Assembly: GCF_900101755.1 (NCBI RefSeq)
Contig: NZ_FNAE01000001.1
Coordinates: 930,001 to 994,000, forward strand
DNA from: Ectopseudomonas alcaliphila
Lineage (GTDB): Bacteria > Pseudomonadota > Gammaproteobacteria > Pseudomonadales > Pseudomonadaceae
Reading direction: 5' to 3'
DNA: 64,000 nucleotides
Below the pieces are notes generated by a model. The model made no database searches. It saw only the letters and a program-made list of their open reading frames with translations, and was not told where the DNA came from. Below are positions 26,368-35,054 of this stretch, in pieces; positions within the stretch are counted from its first letter, which is position 1; every line of letters begins with the position of its first letter. A program made the translations under genes and the position numbers.

Positions 26368-28164
26368 CTAGAAGCTCACGCCGAAGCTGAGCGCCAGGAA
26401 GTCACGGTCGACCGCGACGTTGTAATCACCGCCGAAGAAGTCGGTGTACGACAGGCTGGCGGTGTAGGTATTGCGGTAGTCGGCGTCGATGCCGAAGCTC
26501 AGGGCCTTGGCGCCTTCGTTGAACAGACCATTGGGGCCGTAGCCGTCGACGTCGTGCGACCAGGAAATGTTCGGCTTGAGATTCACCCCGGCGAACACGT
26601 TGCTGTACTCCCAGATGCCGCGCACCCGGTAACCCCAGGAAGTGCTGGTGACGAAGCCGTGGGTGTCGCCGCGGAAGCCGTAGGCGCCGAACAGTGAATC
26701 GCGGCCATAACGCAGGTCCTCACGACTCTCCAGCCCGCCGACGTGGGCCATGCCGATTTCACCCACCAGGGTGAAGCGCCCGGCGCCCATCACCTGATCG
26801 AAGAAATGGGTGAAGCTGGTCTGTACCTGGGTGACTTCCTTGCGCCGGTAACCGACGTTGTCCTGGCCTGGGCCGGCCACGACAGGAGCAGCAGCTCCAT
26901 TCGTAACTGGGTTGAGCAGGCTGAGGGTCATGTCGGTGGTGTTGATCTGCAGCGGCAGATTGGGCCGGTAGCTGATCTCACCGCTCCAGGCAGTGCCGGT
27001 GGGTAGGCTGGTGGAGAAGCTCAGGCCGTAGAGACGAATGTCCTCCGGGTATTCCAGGTAGTAGCGGCCATTGCCGAGCATCACGCTCTGCGCCAGGCCG
27101 GCGCCGCTGCCCGGCAAGACTGCATCGGCCGCGTCACTGATATCTTGCAGCACCGCCAGGGTCGCCAGGCCGGCGTTCTGCGTGCTGACGATGGGCGTGC
27201 GGCTGTGGTAGTTCATGAAGTAGGCGCCGTATTCGGTCTCGTCACCGAGCCAGCGCAGGGCCAGACCCCACTGGCCGCTGTCGCGCGCATCGCGGTCACC
27301 GGCCCGCGGCAGGATCACCCCTTCGCTGTCGACGCGGAAGCCCTGACCAGCGGCCGCCGCTATTGGCTGCAATGGCGCGATGGCCGGCGAGCCGATGTGA
27401 TAGCCGCTGTCGCAGCCATCGGCGGCCACGTCGGCGGTGGAGAAGAAGGTGCCGCAGTTGTCGAGAATGGTCTGGTCCCACTCCAGCTGGTAGAAGGCCT
27501 CCATGCTCAGGCGGTCGGTGAGGCTCTGCGACACATAGAGCATGTTCACCGGGATCAGGCCTTCCTTGATTTCCGCACCGGGACGGCGGAAGGCGGCGGC
27601 GTCGATCGGGTTGATGGCGTTGATGCTGTTGCCGATGAAGGTGCTCTCACCCCAACTCACCACCTGCTTGCCGACCCGCACCGTGCCAGGCAGATCGCCA
27701 AGGGCGTAGTTGTGGTAGAGGAAGGCATCGAGAATTTCTGCTCCCGAAGACTTGGCGCCTTCCTTGCGGTTGTGGTCGCTGATGTCCTTGAACAGACGGC
27801 TCTCATCCTTGAGCTCGAAGTCGTACCAGTACTTGCCACGCACGAACACGCCGGTGTCGCCGTACTTCAGTTCAAGGTCGTGGATACCCTTGAAGATCTT
27901 CGAGAAGGTCTCGCCCTTCTTGAAATTCAAGCGTCCATCATCGCCGGTCTGCGCCTGGCCCTGGCCGCCGTTGTTGGGGCCGATCAGATCGCGATCCGGA
28001 CTGCGCATCGACCAGCTGGCGCCGACCGACAGCGAGCTGTCGAACTGCCCTTCGATCTCACCGATGTTGAAATTGGCGGCCTGCGCCGGTGCGACGAAAC
28101 CGACGGCGACGGCCAAAGCCAAGGTGTGCGGCTGGAATAGTCCGGGCCCTGTTGTTGTTGTCAT
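26368..28164 (-). CDS. DUF1302 family outer-membrane protein
   Basis: This is a 598-residue protein starting MTTTTGPGLFQPHTLALAVAVGFVAPAQA, a signal peptide followed by ANFNIGEIEGQFDSSLSVGASW, the usual DUF1302 mature start. The rest is rich in beta strands and aromatic residues, and the chain ends LALSFGVSF with a terminal Phe, as expected of an outer-membrane barrel. The ATG at 28164 has AGGAG 7 nt upstream. It is the first gene of a two-gene operon with the DUF1329 gene, 26 nt apart. Transport of a hydrophobic compound across the outer membrane is a reasonable guess, not shown. Confidence 0.9.
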   Translation of the reverse strand: MTTTTGPGLFQPHTLALAVAVGFVAPAQAANFNIGEIEGQFDSSLSVGASWSMRSPDRDLIGPNNGGQGQAQTGDDGRLNFKKGETFSKIFKGIHDLELKYGDTGVFVRGKYWYDFELKDESRLFKDISDHNRKEGAKSSGAEILDAFLYHNYALGDLPGTVRVGKQVVSWGESTFIGNSINAINPIDAAAFRRPGAEIKEGLIPVNMLYVSQSLTDRLSMEAFYQLEWDQTILDNCGTFFSTADVAADGCDSGYHIGSPAIAPLQPIAAAAGQGFRVDSEGVILPRAGDRDARDSGQWGLALRWLGDETEYGAYFMNYHSRTPIVSTQNAGLATLAVLQDISDAADAVLPGSGAGLAQSVMLGNGRYYLEYPEDIRLYGLSFSTSLPTGTAWSGEISYRPNLPLQINTTDMTLSLLNPVTNGAAAPVVAGPGQDNVGYRRKEVTQVQTSFTHFFDQVMGAGRFTLVGEIGMAHVGGLESREDLRYGRDSLFGAYGFRGDTHGFVTSTSWGYRVRGIWEYSNVFAGVNLKPNISWSHDVDGYGPNGLFNEGAKALSFGIDADYRNTYTASLSYTDFFGGDYNVAVDRDFLALSFGVSF

Positions 28165-28454
28165 GCGGGTCTCCTGAGTTGGGGTGCAGCTGTCGAGCCC
28201 GCCAGCCTCGTTCGCGCGCAATGCGGAACAAGGCAGCAGGCCAACTGCACCCTACGCAGCGACCGATAGCCGGATAAGCGCACCAAGGAGGGATTTCATC
28301 TGTCGCCCGAAAGGATGAATGGCGCCCTGGCGCGGACCGCAGGCCGCGACACTCAGCGTGCTGAATGACGGGGTATCAGGGAGCGGGGGAACTTTCCTGC
28401 ACGCCATGGCCCAGGCATGCTGTGCACCCGAGAACCACAGGAGCGACAACGATC

Positions 28455-28739
28455 ATGGAGATACTGCTGAAACTCATCGCCACACTGGGCGTTGGCATGG
28501 GTACGATCTTCGCCCTGCTACCCGGCTCGTTCGGTCTGCACAATTTTCGCAGCGAACATGGCAATACCTGGCGCAGCCATCTGGCTGTTTTCACCTGGTG
28601 GTCGCTGATGCTGACCCATCCATTTGCGCTATACCGGTTGTGGCTTGGCGAGGAATATCACTTCCAGTGGTTGTTACTACCGGTGGCCTTGCATCTGCTG
28701 TTCTTCAGCCTGTTCGGGCGCAACCTCAGCACCCGCTGA
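28455..28739 (+). CDS. Small membrane protein of unknown function
   Basis: A 94-residue protein starting MEILLKLIATLGVGMGTIFALLPG at ATG 28455, behind AGGAG (28439-28443). Three hydrophobic segments are visible (about 2-24, 36-58 and 66-86), separated by short polar turns (HNFRSEHGNTWRSH and YRLWLGEEYHF). I do not recognise a named family. It is alone, divergent from DUF1302 and convergent with the phospholipase D-type gene that ends 6 nt beyond its stop. Confidence 0.75.
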   Translation: MEILLKLIATLGVGMGTIFALLPGSFGLHNFRSEHGNTWRSHLAVFTWWSLMLTHPFALYRLWLGEEYHFQWLLLPVALHLLFFSLFGRNLSTR

Positions 28740-28745
28740 CGCTGC

Positions 28746-29906
28746 CTAGCGCCAGCGATCGAGCAGATTCACCGCCAGCCGATCCAGCCAGCCCCACAGG
28801 CGCTGTTGCGCGCGGCGCCACCAGGGTCGCTGGTGCCAGTCGTCGAGGGTGATCTCGCGGCTGGCGCCGAAGTCCTCGATGAAGCTGGCCGTCACTGCCC
28901 GGGTGAAATCGGGGTCGAGGGCCTCGACGTTGGCGTCGAGGTTGAAGCGCAGGTTCCAGTGGTCGAAGTTGCACGAGCCGACGCTGACCCAGTCGTCCAC
29001 CAGCACCATCTTCAAATGCAAAAAACGCGGCTGGTATTCGAAGATGCGCACGCCGGCCCTGAGCAATTTGGGGTAGTAGCGCTGCCCGGCAAAACGCACC
29101 GGAGGGTGATCGGTGTTGCGCCCGGCCAGCAGCAGGCGCACCTCCACACCCCGCGCGGCGGCGCGGCGCAAGGCACGGCGGATTTTCCAGGTCGGCAGGA
29201 AGTAAGGCGTGGCTAACCAGACGCGCTGCTTGGCCCCTCGCAGCGCACGCAGCAGCGAGAGCAGAATGTCGCGATGCTGCGCTGCATCGGCGTAGGCCAC
29301 ACGCCCGAGACCAATGCCGGCTGGCGGGCATTCGGGCAGGCTCAGCGGCACCGGTTGATGACTCGGGCGCCAGGAAAATCGTGCACGCCAAAGCTGCTCG
29401 AATAACTGCTGCCAGTCGCCCACCAGTGGCCCTTCGATTTCCACCATGGCTTCGTGCCAGGGGCTACGGGCTTCATCCGGCAGCCAGAACTCGTCGGTGG
29501 AGCCGGTACCGCCGACGTAGGCCAGGCACTGATCCACCAGCAGCAGTTTGCGGTGATCGCGGTGAAAGTTGCGCATGCCACGCCGCCAGCGCACCGGGTT
29601 GTACCAGCGCAACTGTACACCTGCGGCCTGCATGCGCTCACGCAGCGCGGCACCCAGCCTCGCCGCGCCATAGGCATCGAACAGACCGCGCACCGCCAGC
29701 CCGCGCTCGGCCGCCTGACACAGGGCATCGACCAGGCGCTCGCTGCAGCGGCCGTCCTCGATCAGGTAAAGCTCGATCTCCACCTGCTGGCGGGCGCCGT
29801 CGATGGCCGCCAGCATGCGCGGGAAAAACACCGAACCGTCGAGCAGCAATTCGAAGCGATTGCCGCCTCGCCAGGGAAAGATGCGACCGCGCTTATGCAC
29901 GCTCAA
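28746..29906 (-). CDS. Phospholipase D-family cardiolipin synthase (ClsB-like)
   Basis: This 386-residue protein has two HKD catalytic motifs: HRKLLLVD near residue 118 and HLKMVLVD near residue 298. Each is followed by the usual GSxN/GSTD type residues (VGGTGSTDEFW and VGSCNFDHWNLRFNLDANVE). This arrangement fits ClsB-type synthases that join phospholipids to make cardiolipin at the inner membrane. The frame opens with TTG at 29906, whose second and third bases overlap the TGA of the YceI gene; a GTG at 29900 is an alternative start. Confidence 0.88.
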   Translation of the reverse strand: MSVHKRGRIFPWRGGNRFELLLDGSVFFPRMLAAIDGARQQVEIELYLIEDGRCSERLVDALCQAAERGLAVRGLFDAYGAARLGAALRERMQAAGVQLRWYNPVRWRRGMRNFHRDHRKLLLVDQCLAYVGGTGSTDEFWLPDEARSPWHEAMVEIEGPLVGDWQQLFEQLWRARFSWRPSHQPVPLSLPECPPAGIGLGRVAYADAAQHRDILLSLLRALRGAKQRVWLATPYFLPTWKIRRALRRAAARGVEVRLLLAGRNTDHPPVRFAGQRYYPKLLRAGVRIFEYQPRFLHLKMVLVDDWVSVGSCNFDHWNLRFNLDANVEALDPDFTRAVTASFIEDFGASREITLDDWHQRPWWRRAQQRLWGWLDRLAVNLLDRWR

Positions 29907-30475
29907 CGCGCCGTGAAGATCAGCACAGCGCCTACCGGTACCGACAGGCTGATGGCCGGCAGATCGGCAACTTTGCGCAGCGCTTCGATGCCGCCAGCCA
30001 GGGCGAAATCTTCGGCGTGCAGCACCAGTGGCGCCAGGGTCACCACCTGGAAGCGGCGATCATCGAGACGGGTGACCAGCAGCTCGCTATCCAGCTCGCG
30101 GCTGCGCTCGTTGAGAGTCAGTTGCAGGGGCAGGCGCAGCTCCAGTTGTGCGCCGGGCGCCAGGTCGGTGAGTTGCGGCAGGTTGACCTGGGCACTGATG
30201 CGCGCCTCGGGCAGACGCGAGGTGTCGAACAGCATGGCGCGCAGGCGCTCGTCACGCAGCGGAATGCCGGTGCTCAGCGAGTCCAGGTCCACACGCAGAC
30301 GCGCGCGCCCATCAGCCGCGATCTGCCCGTGCAGGGTGAGAAAGCGATGCACCTCCGACTGACTGCCGGAATGGGTGGAGATGAACGACAGCCGCGAGGA
30401 CTCGTTGTCCAGGTACCAGTCGGCGTGAACGGGCAAGGCAGCGGCAAGCAGCAGGGCGAGAAGCGAACGGCGCAT
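29903..30475 (-). CDS. YceI family periplasmic protein
   Basis: A 190-residue secreted protein: signal peptide MRRSLLALLLAAALPVHA, then DWYLDNESSRLSFISTHSGSQSEVHRF, the typical YceI lipocalin-like start. YceI proteins bind long-chain isoprenoid-type lipids in the periplasm; the biological role is not settled. The ATG at 30475 is chosen because it gives the signal peptide; the longer frame would mask it. It is coupled to the downstream phospholipase D-type gene through a TTGA overlap. Confidence 0.88.
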   Translation of the reverse strand: MRRSLLALLLAAALPVHADWYLDNESSRLSFISTHSGSQSEVHRFLTLHGQIAADGRARLRVDLDSLSTGIPLRDERLRAMLFDTSRLPEARISAQVNLPQLTDLAPGAQLELRLPLQLTLNERSRELDSELLVTRLDDRRFQVVTLAPLVLHAEDFALAGGIEALRKVADLPAISLSVPVGAVLIFTAR

Positions 30476-30556
30476 GAGGACTCGAAAAACGGCATGACCA
30501 GGCGGCAACGATAGTCGCCATGGCCAACGTTGCAAAGCCCGGCGCCTCCTCCACTC

Positions 30557-30616
30557 GTAGCCCGGATGCAATCCGGGAGTGCTTTACCACCATGCCCCGG
30601 ATTTCATCCGGGCTAC
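30557..30616. repeat. REP pair, GTAGCCCGGATG core
   Basis: Two 21-base arms (30557-30577 and 30596-30616) in inverted orientation, 39 bases from start to start, the same geometry as the elements at 20455 and 59215. It separates the YceI gene from the gene ending at 30620; the right arm ends 3 nt before that stop. Confidence 0.85.
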
Positions 30617-30619
30617 GGC

Positions 30620-30946
30620 TTAGTCGTTCGGCAACAGCTGGCAGCCCTGCCGCTCGCCCAGCCAGACCGCGCTGTGGGTGCGGCCCAGGCCGCTGGCGGT
30701 CACACGCCTGGTGCTGTCGTCATCGAGCAGACTGCTGATCGGTACGTACTGTTTCACATAGCCTTCGCAGTAGGCCGCCGGGTTGCCGCTGACGTAACGG
30801 CAGGAGCAGTATTCCTTGGCCGTGTAGGCGCCGATGATGTCGGGGAATGCCTGCAGATGCGCGCGATTGGCCCAGGCCCAGGCCCAGGCCAGCAGCAGAA
30901 TCAGCAGCAACGCCAGCACACTGATAATCGGATGACGACGAATCAT
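30620..30946 (-). CDS. Small membrane-anchored protein of unknown function
   Basis: A 108-residue protein with one N-terminal hydrophobic anchor (IISVLALLLILLLAWAWAWA) and a short polar domain with four cysteines (YCSCRYVSGNPAAYCEGYV and QGCQLLP) that could form disulphides outside the membrane. Its start overlaps the stop of the serine hydrolase gene by 4 nt (ATGA), so the two are coupled and may act together. I do not recognise a named family. Confidence 0.78.
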   Translation of the reverse strand: MIRRHPIISVLALLLILLLAWAWAWANRAHLQAFPDIIGAYTAKEYCSCRYVSGNPAAYCEGYVKQYVPISSLLDDDSTRRVTASGLGRTHSAVWLGERQGCQLLPND

Positions 30947-32061
30947 GGCTGCACCTCCACGGCGAAGGCCGCACGCACGCGCTTGAGCAGTTCGTTGTGC
31001 TGGAAGCTGCCGTCGCGGTCATCGGCGTAACGCACCACCAGCAGGTTTTCTTGTGGCATCACGTACAGCCCCTGCCCCCAATGCCCGAGCGCAGCGATGG
31101 TATCGGCCGGGGCATCCGGCCAGGGCCGCGTGCTGCCTGGCAGTTCAGCGTTTAGCCACCAATGCCCACCCGGCACGGCATCGCCCGATTTGGCCAATTG
31201 CGGCTGATAACCGGCGAAAGGCGTGGAGACGAAATCGACCCAGGCGGCCGGCAGCAGCTGACGCTCACCCCAGCGGCCGCCGCGCTGCATCAGCAGGCCG
31301 ACACGGGCCAGGTCGCGCGCGGTCATGTAGGCATAGGAGGACGCGACGAAGGTACCGCTGGCATCACGTTCCCAGGTCGCGCTGGTGATGCCCAGCGGCT
31401 CGAACAGCGCGGTCCAGGGATAGTCGGCATAGGCCGGCTCGCCGACCATGCCGCGCAACGCAGCCGCCAGCACATTGCTGTCGCCACTGGAATAACGAAA
31501 GCGCGTGCCGGGTGCGGCATCGGCCACATGCGCAGCGGTGAACGCGGCCATGTCGGCGCGACCGCGGGTGTAGAGCATGGCCACCACCGAAGATTTCAGC
31601 GGCGCGTATTCGTAGTCCTCTTCCCAGGCCAGGCCCGAGGCCCAGTTGAGCAGGTGGCCGAGCTTGATCTGCGGATGCTCGGCCATCGCCGGGTAATATT
31701 GCGCGGCTGGCGCGTCGAGCTTGAAGCGCCCCTCGCCGTATGCCACACCGAGGGTGGTGGCGAGCAGGCTCTTGGCCATCGACCAGGTCAGATGCGCAGT
31801 CTGCGCCGTGGTAGGCGTTGCATAGCGCTCGTAGACGATCTGCCCGTCGCGAATCACCAGCAGCGCATCGGTGCGCACGCCCATGCGTTCGACGTCATCG
31901 CGCTCGGCAAAGGCATACTGTTCGAGCTCGGCCAGCGCGGCGCTCTCGACACGGGGTTGACTCTGCCAATCGGGTTGCGGCCAGTTCTGCGCCTGGGCGG
32001 CGCCGGCCAGCAGACTGAAACCGAGCGCCAGGCTCAGTCGACGAACGAAGGAAGTGGGCAT
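30943..32061 (-). CDS. Serine hydrolase, class C beta-lactamase-like
   Basis: A 372-residue exported protein with a signal peptide (MPTSFVRRLSLALGFSLLAGAAQA) and the serine beta-lactamase/DD-peptidase fold. The catalytic SxxK is SMAK (residues about 94-97) and the Tyr motif is YSSGDSN near residue 190. The C-terminal part contains ALGHWGQGLYVMP in the place of the KTG-like strand. Relatives include 6-aminohexanoate-dimer hydrolase-like enzymes and esterases; true beta-lactamase activity is not implied. Confidence 0.85.
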   Translation of the reverse strand: MPTSFVRRLSLALGFSLLAGAAQAQNWPQPDWQSQPRVESAALAELEQYAFAERDDVERMGVRTDALLVIRDGQIVYERYATPTTAQTAHLTWSMAKSLLATTLGVAYGEGRFKLDAPAAQYYPAMAEHPQIKLGHLLNWASGLAWEEDYEYAPLKSSVVAMLYTRGRADMAAFTAAHVADAAPGTRFRYSSGDSNVLAAALRGMVGEPAYADYPWTALFEPLGITSATWERDASGTFVASSYAYMTARDLARVGLLMQRGGRWGERQLLPAAWVDFVSTPFAGYQPQLAKSGDAVPGGHWWLNAELPGSTRPWPDAPADTIAALGHWGQGLYVMPQENLLVVRYADDRDGSFQHNELLKRVRAAFAVEVQP

Positions 32062-32136
32062 GGGCGGCCTCGATCAGAAATCGTGGCGCACCCTAGCACG
32101 GCGACCATGACGGCTTGAAGAGACGAAACCGCCATC

Positions 32137-32922
32137 TCATTTGGGCAGTTGGTAATCCTCCGGCCCCATCAGGTCGAGGCCGCATTCCAGGTTCTCGATC
32201 CAGTAGAGGAAGGCGCTGATCATTTCCGGGCCGACGAAGGGCCGGCCGTGCTGCGGCACGATCATCGCCACATCCATTTCGCGCACCATCGCCGCCCACA
32301 GGCGGCAGGCCTTGTTACCGGCCATGTAGCGGCGGTGGAAGCCTTCCATGTTCGGTACATGGTTGACGAAGTCGCGCACCGGCGAGGCGTCGTCGACCAT
32401 CGAAGCGCCCATGTCACCGGAGAAGAGGATCTTGCTCACCGGGTCATAGACCTGGAAGTTGCCCACCGAATGCAGAAAGTGCGCCGGCACGGCCTTGAGC
32501 GTGCATTTGCCCAGCGGGATGCTTTGGCCGCGATCCGGCAACGCGATGATGCGATCGAAGGTGTTGATGCCACGGCTCAGCACCAGGTAGTTGGCGGTCA
32601 GGTGCGGCAGGAAACGCGCCCACAGCTTGGAGCAGATCACCCGCGCACGGGTGTGCAGCAGCCACTTGTCCAGCGAGGCGATGATGTCCGGGTCCTGGTG
32701 CGAGGCGAAGATATAGGTCAGGTCCTGCACCGGGATGTGCTTGGACAGCTCCAGCGACAGCGGCGTGTAAGTCAGGTCACCGCCCGGATCGAGCAGCAGA
32801 TACTGCTCGTTGTCGGTGATCAGGAACTGGTTGGATTGCACGCCTTCGCCGCTGACCAGGTCATCGAACATCAGGCATTGGTGGCTGCCGTTATCGAACA
32901 GCACGATGGGCTCGCGGCGCAT
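32137..32922 (-). CDS. MBL-fold di-iron type protein (flavodiiron/ODP-like, no flavodoxin domain)
   Basis: A 261-residue metallo-beta-lactamase fold protein. Candidate metal ligands match the di-iron core of flavodiiron proteins: H75, D77 and D79 in SHQDPDI, H151 in FLHSVGNFQVYD, D170 in FSGDMGAS and H225 in PQHGRPF. The residue after D79 is Ile rather than the His of zinc enzymes, which favours an iron pair. There is no flavodoxin-like domain, so it resembles the oxygen-binding di-iron proteins rather than a complete NO/O2 reductase. The function is inferred from ligands only. It stands alone, with a GAGG ribosome site. Confidence 0.82.
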   Translation of the reverse strand: MRREPIVLFDNGSHQCLMFDDLVSGEGVQSNQFLITDNEQYLLLDPGGDLTYTPLSLELSKHIPVQDLTYIFASHQDPDIIASLDKWLLHTRARVICSKLWARFLPHLTANYLVLSRGINTFDRIIALPDRGQSIPLGKCTLKAVPAHFLHSVGNFQVYDPVSKILFSGDMGASMVDDASPVRDFVNHVPNMEGFHRRYMAGNKACRLWAAMVREMDVAMIVPQHGRPFVGPEMISAFLYWIENLECGLDLMGPEDYQLPK

Positions 32923-32988
32923 GGAAACCTCTTGGATGATTCGCGAGGCAACCTTATGCGCACGACCGCCAGCCGGTACTGATATGGA

Positions 32989-33879
32989 TCAACGGCCGGC
33001 GACAATCCGCCGCGCTTTGTCCAGGCGCTTGCTGCGCGCCGCCTCGGCGATGCGCAGCAAGCCCTTGTCACGCTGCCACAGCTCGGCCCATTGCGCAGGA
33101 CCGCCGGCAAAGGCCAGCTCCAGCTCGCCAGCCAACGCCTGCTGCTCGGCGAACAACCCGGCCAGCAGCAGATGAGTAGTGGGCGCGTCGGGCGCCTGCC
33201 GCGCCACCTCGGCACAACCGGCCAGCAGCGCCTGCAGGCGCAACAGCAGCGTTTCAGGCCAGGCACAATCGCGCCCCACGCCAAATTGCCAGGCGGCAAC
33301 AGCAGTGAGCACGTGCACGTCTTCCAGGGTGCGGAAGGGCTTGACGTAGTCGTCCCAGCCGTCGCCGGCCAGACGCTCGCCGTGGGCCTGTTCCAGGTGC
33401 AGTCGCGCATGGCCGATATCCGGCATCAGCGGCAGCGCCGGTAGTGGTTCGATACGTACGCCCGGCGCGCCCTGGCGCACCACGCCGAGGGCCAGGCGCG
33501 GCGCTTCACCCTGCCCCTCCTCGCGGGCGGCCACCAGCAGCCAGTCGGCGCATTCAGCAGCGGTGACGAAATCCTTGCGGCCGGTGATCTGCAGGCCATC
33601 GATGCGTGTGTTCATGTCCGCCGGCCGAGTGCTGCGGTTCTCCGTCACGCACAGGGCGCCTGCCGTCCAGGGCGCCGCCGGCCACAGCACGCGCAACGCC
33701 GCCTGATAGCCGGCGAGAAACGCCAACCCCGGCGTGGCCGCCTGCAGGCCGCCCACCAGCGCCAGCTCGAAGGGTTGCGGGGTGCCGCCCAGACGCTCCA
33801 GCAAGCGGGCGTACCAGTCTTCCAGGCTCACCTCGGCAGTCAGGCGCTCGCTGGGCTGAAACAGACTCGACCAGGGCAT
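32989..33879 (-). CDS. Acyl-CoA dehydrogenase-like protein
   Basis: A 296-residue protein with weak acyl-CoA dehydrogenase character. The central segment ALCVTENRSTRPADMNTRIDGLQITGRKDFVTAAECADWLLVAAR corresponds to the FAD-binding beta domain of that family, where ligand binding begins with a TEP-like motif. It is shorter than the usual 380 residues: the N-terminal helical domain is reduced and I see no clear catalytic glutamate. It may be a divergent flavoprotein or an inactive relative. A GAGGAGG site precedes ATG 33879. No beta-oxidation genes lie beside it. Confidence 0.68.
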   Translation of the reverse strand: MPWSSLFQPSERLTAEVSLEDWYARLLERLGGTPQPFELALVGGLQAATPGLAFLAGYQAALRVLWPAAPWTAGALCVTENRSTRPADMNTRIDGLQITGRKDFVTAAECADWLLVAAREEGQGEAPRLALGVVRQGAPGVRIEPLPALPLMPDIGHARLHLEQAHGERLAGDGWDDYVKPFRTLEDVHVLTAVAAWQFGVGRDCAWPETLLLRLQALLAGCAEVARQAPDAPTTHLLLAGLFAEQQALAGELELAFAGGPAQWAELWQRDKGLLRIAEAARSKRLDKARRIVAGR

Positions 33880-33910
33880 TGCAGGCCTCCTCGCAGCCGC
33901 AGCCGGACAC

Positions 33911-34040
33911 CTCTAAAAACTACCTGCGTTGCCATTTCTGCGTTAAAAACAGGCTCAAAATGCTCATTTACAGCTCGTAAACTCCGCTTTTTCGCCTGTT
34001 TTTGCCTTGCACTGGCTGCCTCGCCTACGTTTTTAAAAGT
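33911..34040. repeat. Nested palindromic element with GCCTACGTTTTT end
   Basis: An intergenic element with imperfect outer arms (33911-33928 and 34023-34040) and perfect inner arms AAAAACAGGC (33945-33954) and GCCTGTTTTT (33994-34003). The motif CGCCTACGTTTTT at its right end recurs at 50529-50540 downstream of another gene. No coding sequence is seen in 33880-34170 apart from this. Confidence 0.6.
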
Positions 34041-34170
34041 GTCCAACCGGGCCGCTGTCACATAAGCATAAGAAAAGCGTCACGGTGGTGACACCGCAGC
34101 TACCTAGCCTGAGCTTGCCCAACAAGATCGACCGGCTGCAAGCATTCAGCCGGCACACGGAGGATCTGGC

Positions 34171-34902
34171 ATGACTCAAACCGCTCGCCGTCTGCAGGCC
34201 GAACGTCTGCAAGGCCCCGCCGCCCTGCGTGAAGCTCAGGCCTTGCGCTACCGCGTATTCAGCGCGGAATTCGATGCCAAGCTCAACGGCGCCGAACTGG
34301 GTCTGGACATGGACGACTACGACATCCACTGCCGCCATATCGGCGTGCGTGACCTCAACAGCGGCGAACTGGTCGCCACCACTCGCCTGCTCGACCATCA
34401 GGCTGCTGCCGGCCTCGGTCGCTACTACAGCGAAGAGGAATTCGCCCTGCACGGCCTGGCCAAACTGGAAGGCCCGGTGCTGGAAATCGGTCGCACCTGC
34501 GTCGATGCTGCCTACCGCAACGGCGCCACCATCGCCGTGCTCTGGGGCGAACTGGCCGAGGTGCTCAACGAGGGCGGCTACCGCTACCTGATGGGCTGCG
34601 CCAGCATCTCCATGCAGGACGGCGGCATCCAGGCCCATGCCGTGATGCAGCGTCTGCGCGAGCGCTACCTGTGCACCGAGCATCTACGCGCAGAACCCAA
34701 ACACCCGCTGCCGCAACTGGATCTGCCGGGCAACGTCATCGCCGAGATGCCACCGCTGCTCAAGGCCTACATGCGCTTGGGCGCGAAGATCTGTGGCGAA
34801 CCGTGCTGGGACAAGGACTTCCAGGTGGCCGACGTGTTCATCCTGCTCAAACGCGACGAGCTGTGCCCGCGCTACGCACGGCACTTCAAGGCTGCGGTCT
34901 GA
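34171..34902 (+). CDS. olsB: Ornithine N-acyltransferase OlsB
   Basis: A 243-residue GNAT-fold enzyme that transfers a 3-hydroxy fatty acid from acyl carrier protein to ornithine, the first step of ornithine lipid synthesis. Family features are the N-terminal [20 protein letters not shown], the core [23 protein letters not shown] and [23 protein letters not shown] ribosome site precedes the start. The next gene downstream is olsA, which confirms the pathway. Ornithine lipids replace phospholipids when phosphate is scarce. Confidence 0.92.
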   Translation: MTQTARRLQAERLQGPAALREAQALRYRVFSAEFDAKLNGAELGLDMDDYDIHCRHIGVRDLNSGELVATTRLLDHQAAAGLGRYYSEEEFALHGLAKLEGPVLEIGRTCVDAAYRNGATIAVLWGELAEVLNEGGYRYLMGCASISMQDGGIQAHAVMQRLRERYLCTEHLRAEPKHPLPQLDLPGNVIAEMPPLLKAYMRLGAKICGEPCWDKDFQVADVFILLKRDELCPRYARHFKAAV

Positions 34903-34911
34903 AACCCGGCT

Positions 34912-34974
34912 GTAGGAGCGAGCGCTGCTCGCGAACGAGAGCGTTGACAGTTCGCGAGCAGCGCTCGCTCCTAC
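34912..34974. repeat. Perfect 25-bp palindrome, GTAGGAGCGAG type
   Basis: Arms at 34912-34936 and 34950-34974 are exact inverted copies, beginning GTAGGAGCGAGCGCTGCTCG, with a 13-base loop. It lies between olsB and olsA, 9 nt after the olsB stop. As RNA it would form a very stable hairpin that could uncouple olsA expression from olsB. Confidence 0.85.
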
Positions 34975-35054
34975 ACGACGGCATGATCGCCAGGCATCGC
35001 AAAATGACTCTATCCATGGATAATGCCGGCACTCGTCCTCAAGCGGAGGCCTCG

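Noticed and set aside
30943..32061. AmpC beta-lactamase resistance gene
   Set aside because: The SxxK and Tyr motifs are shared by many esterases and peptidases; the KTG motif is not clear and no ampR lies beside it.
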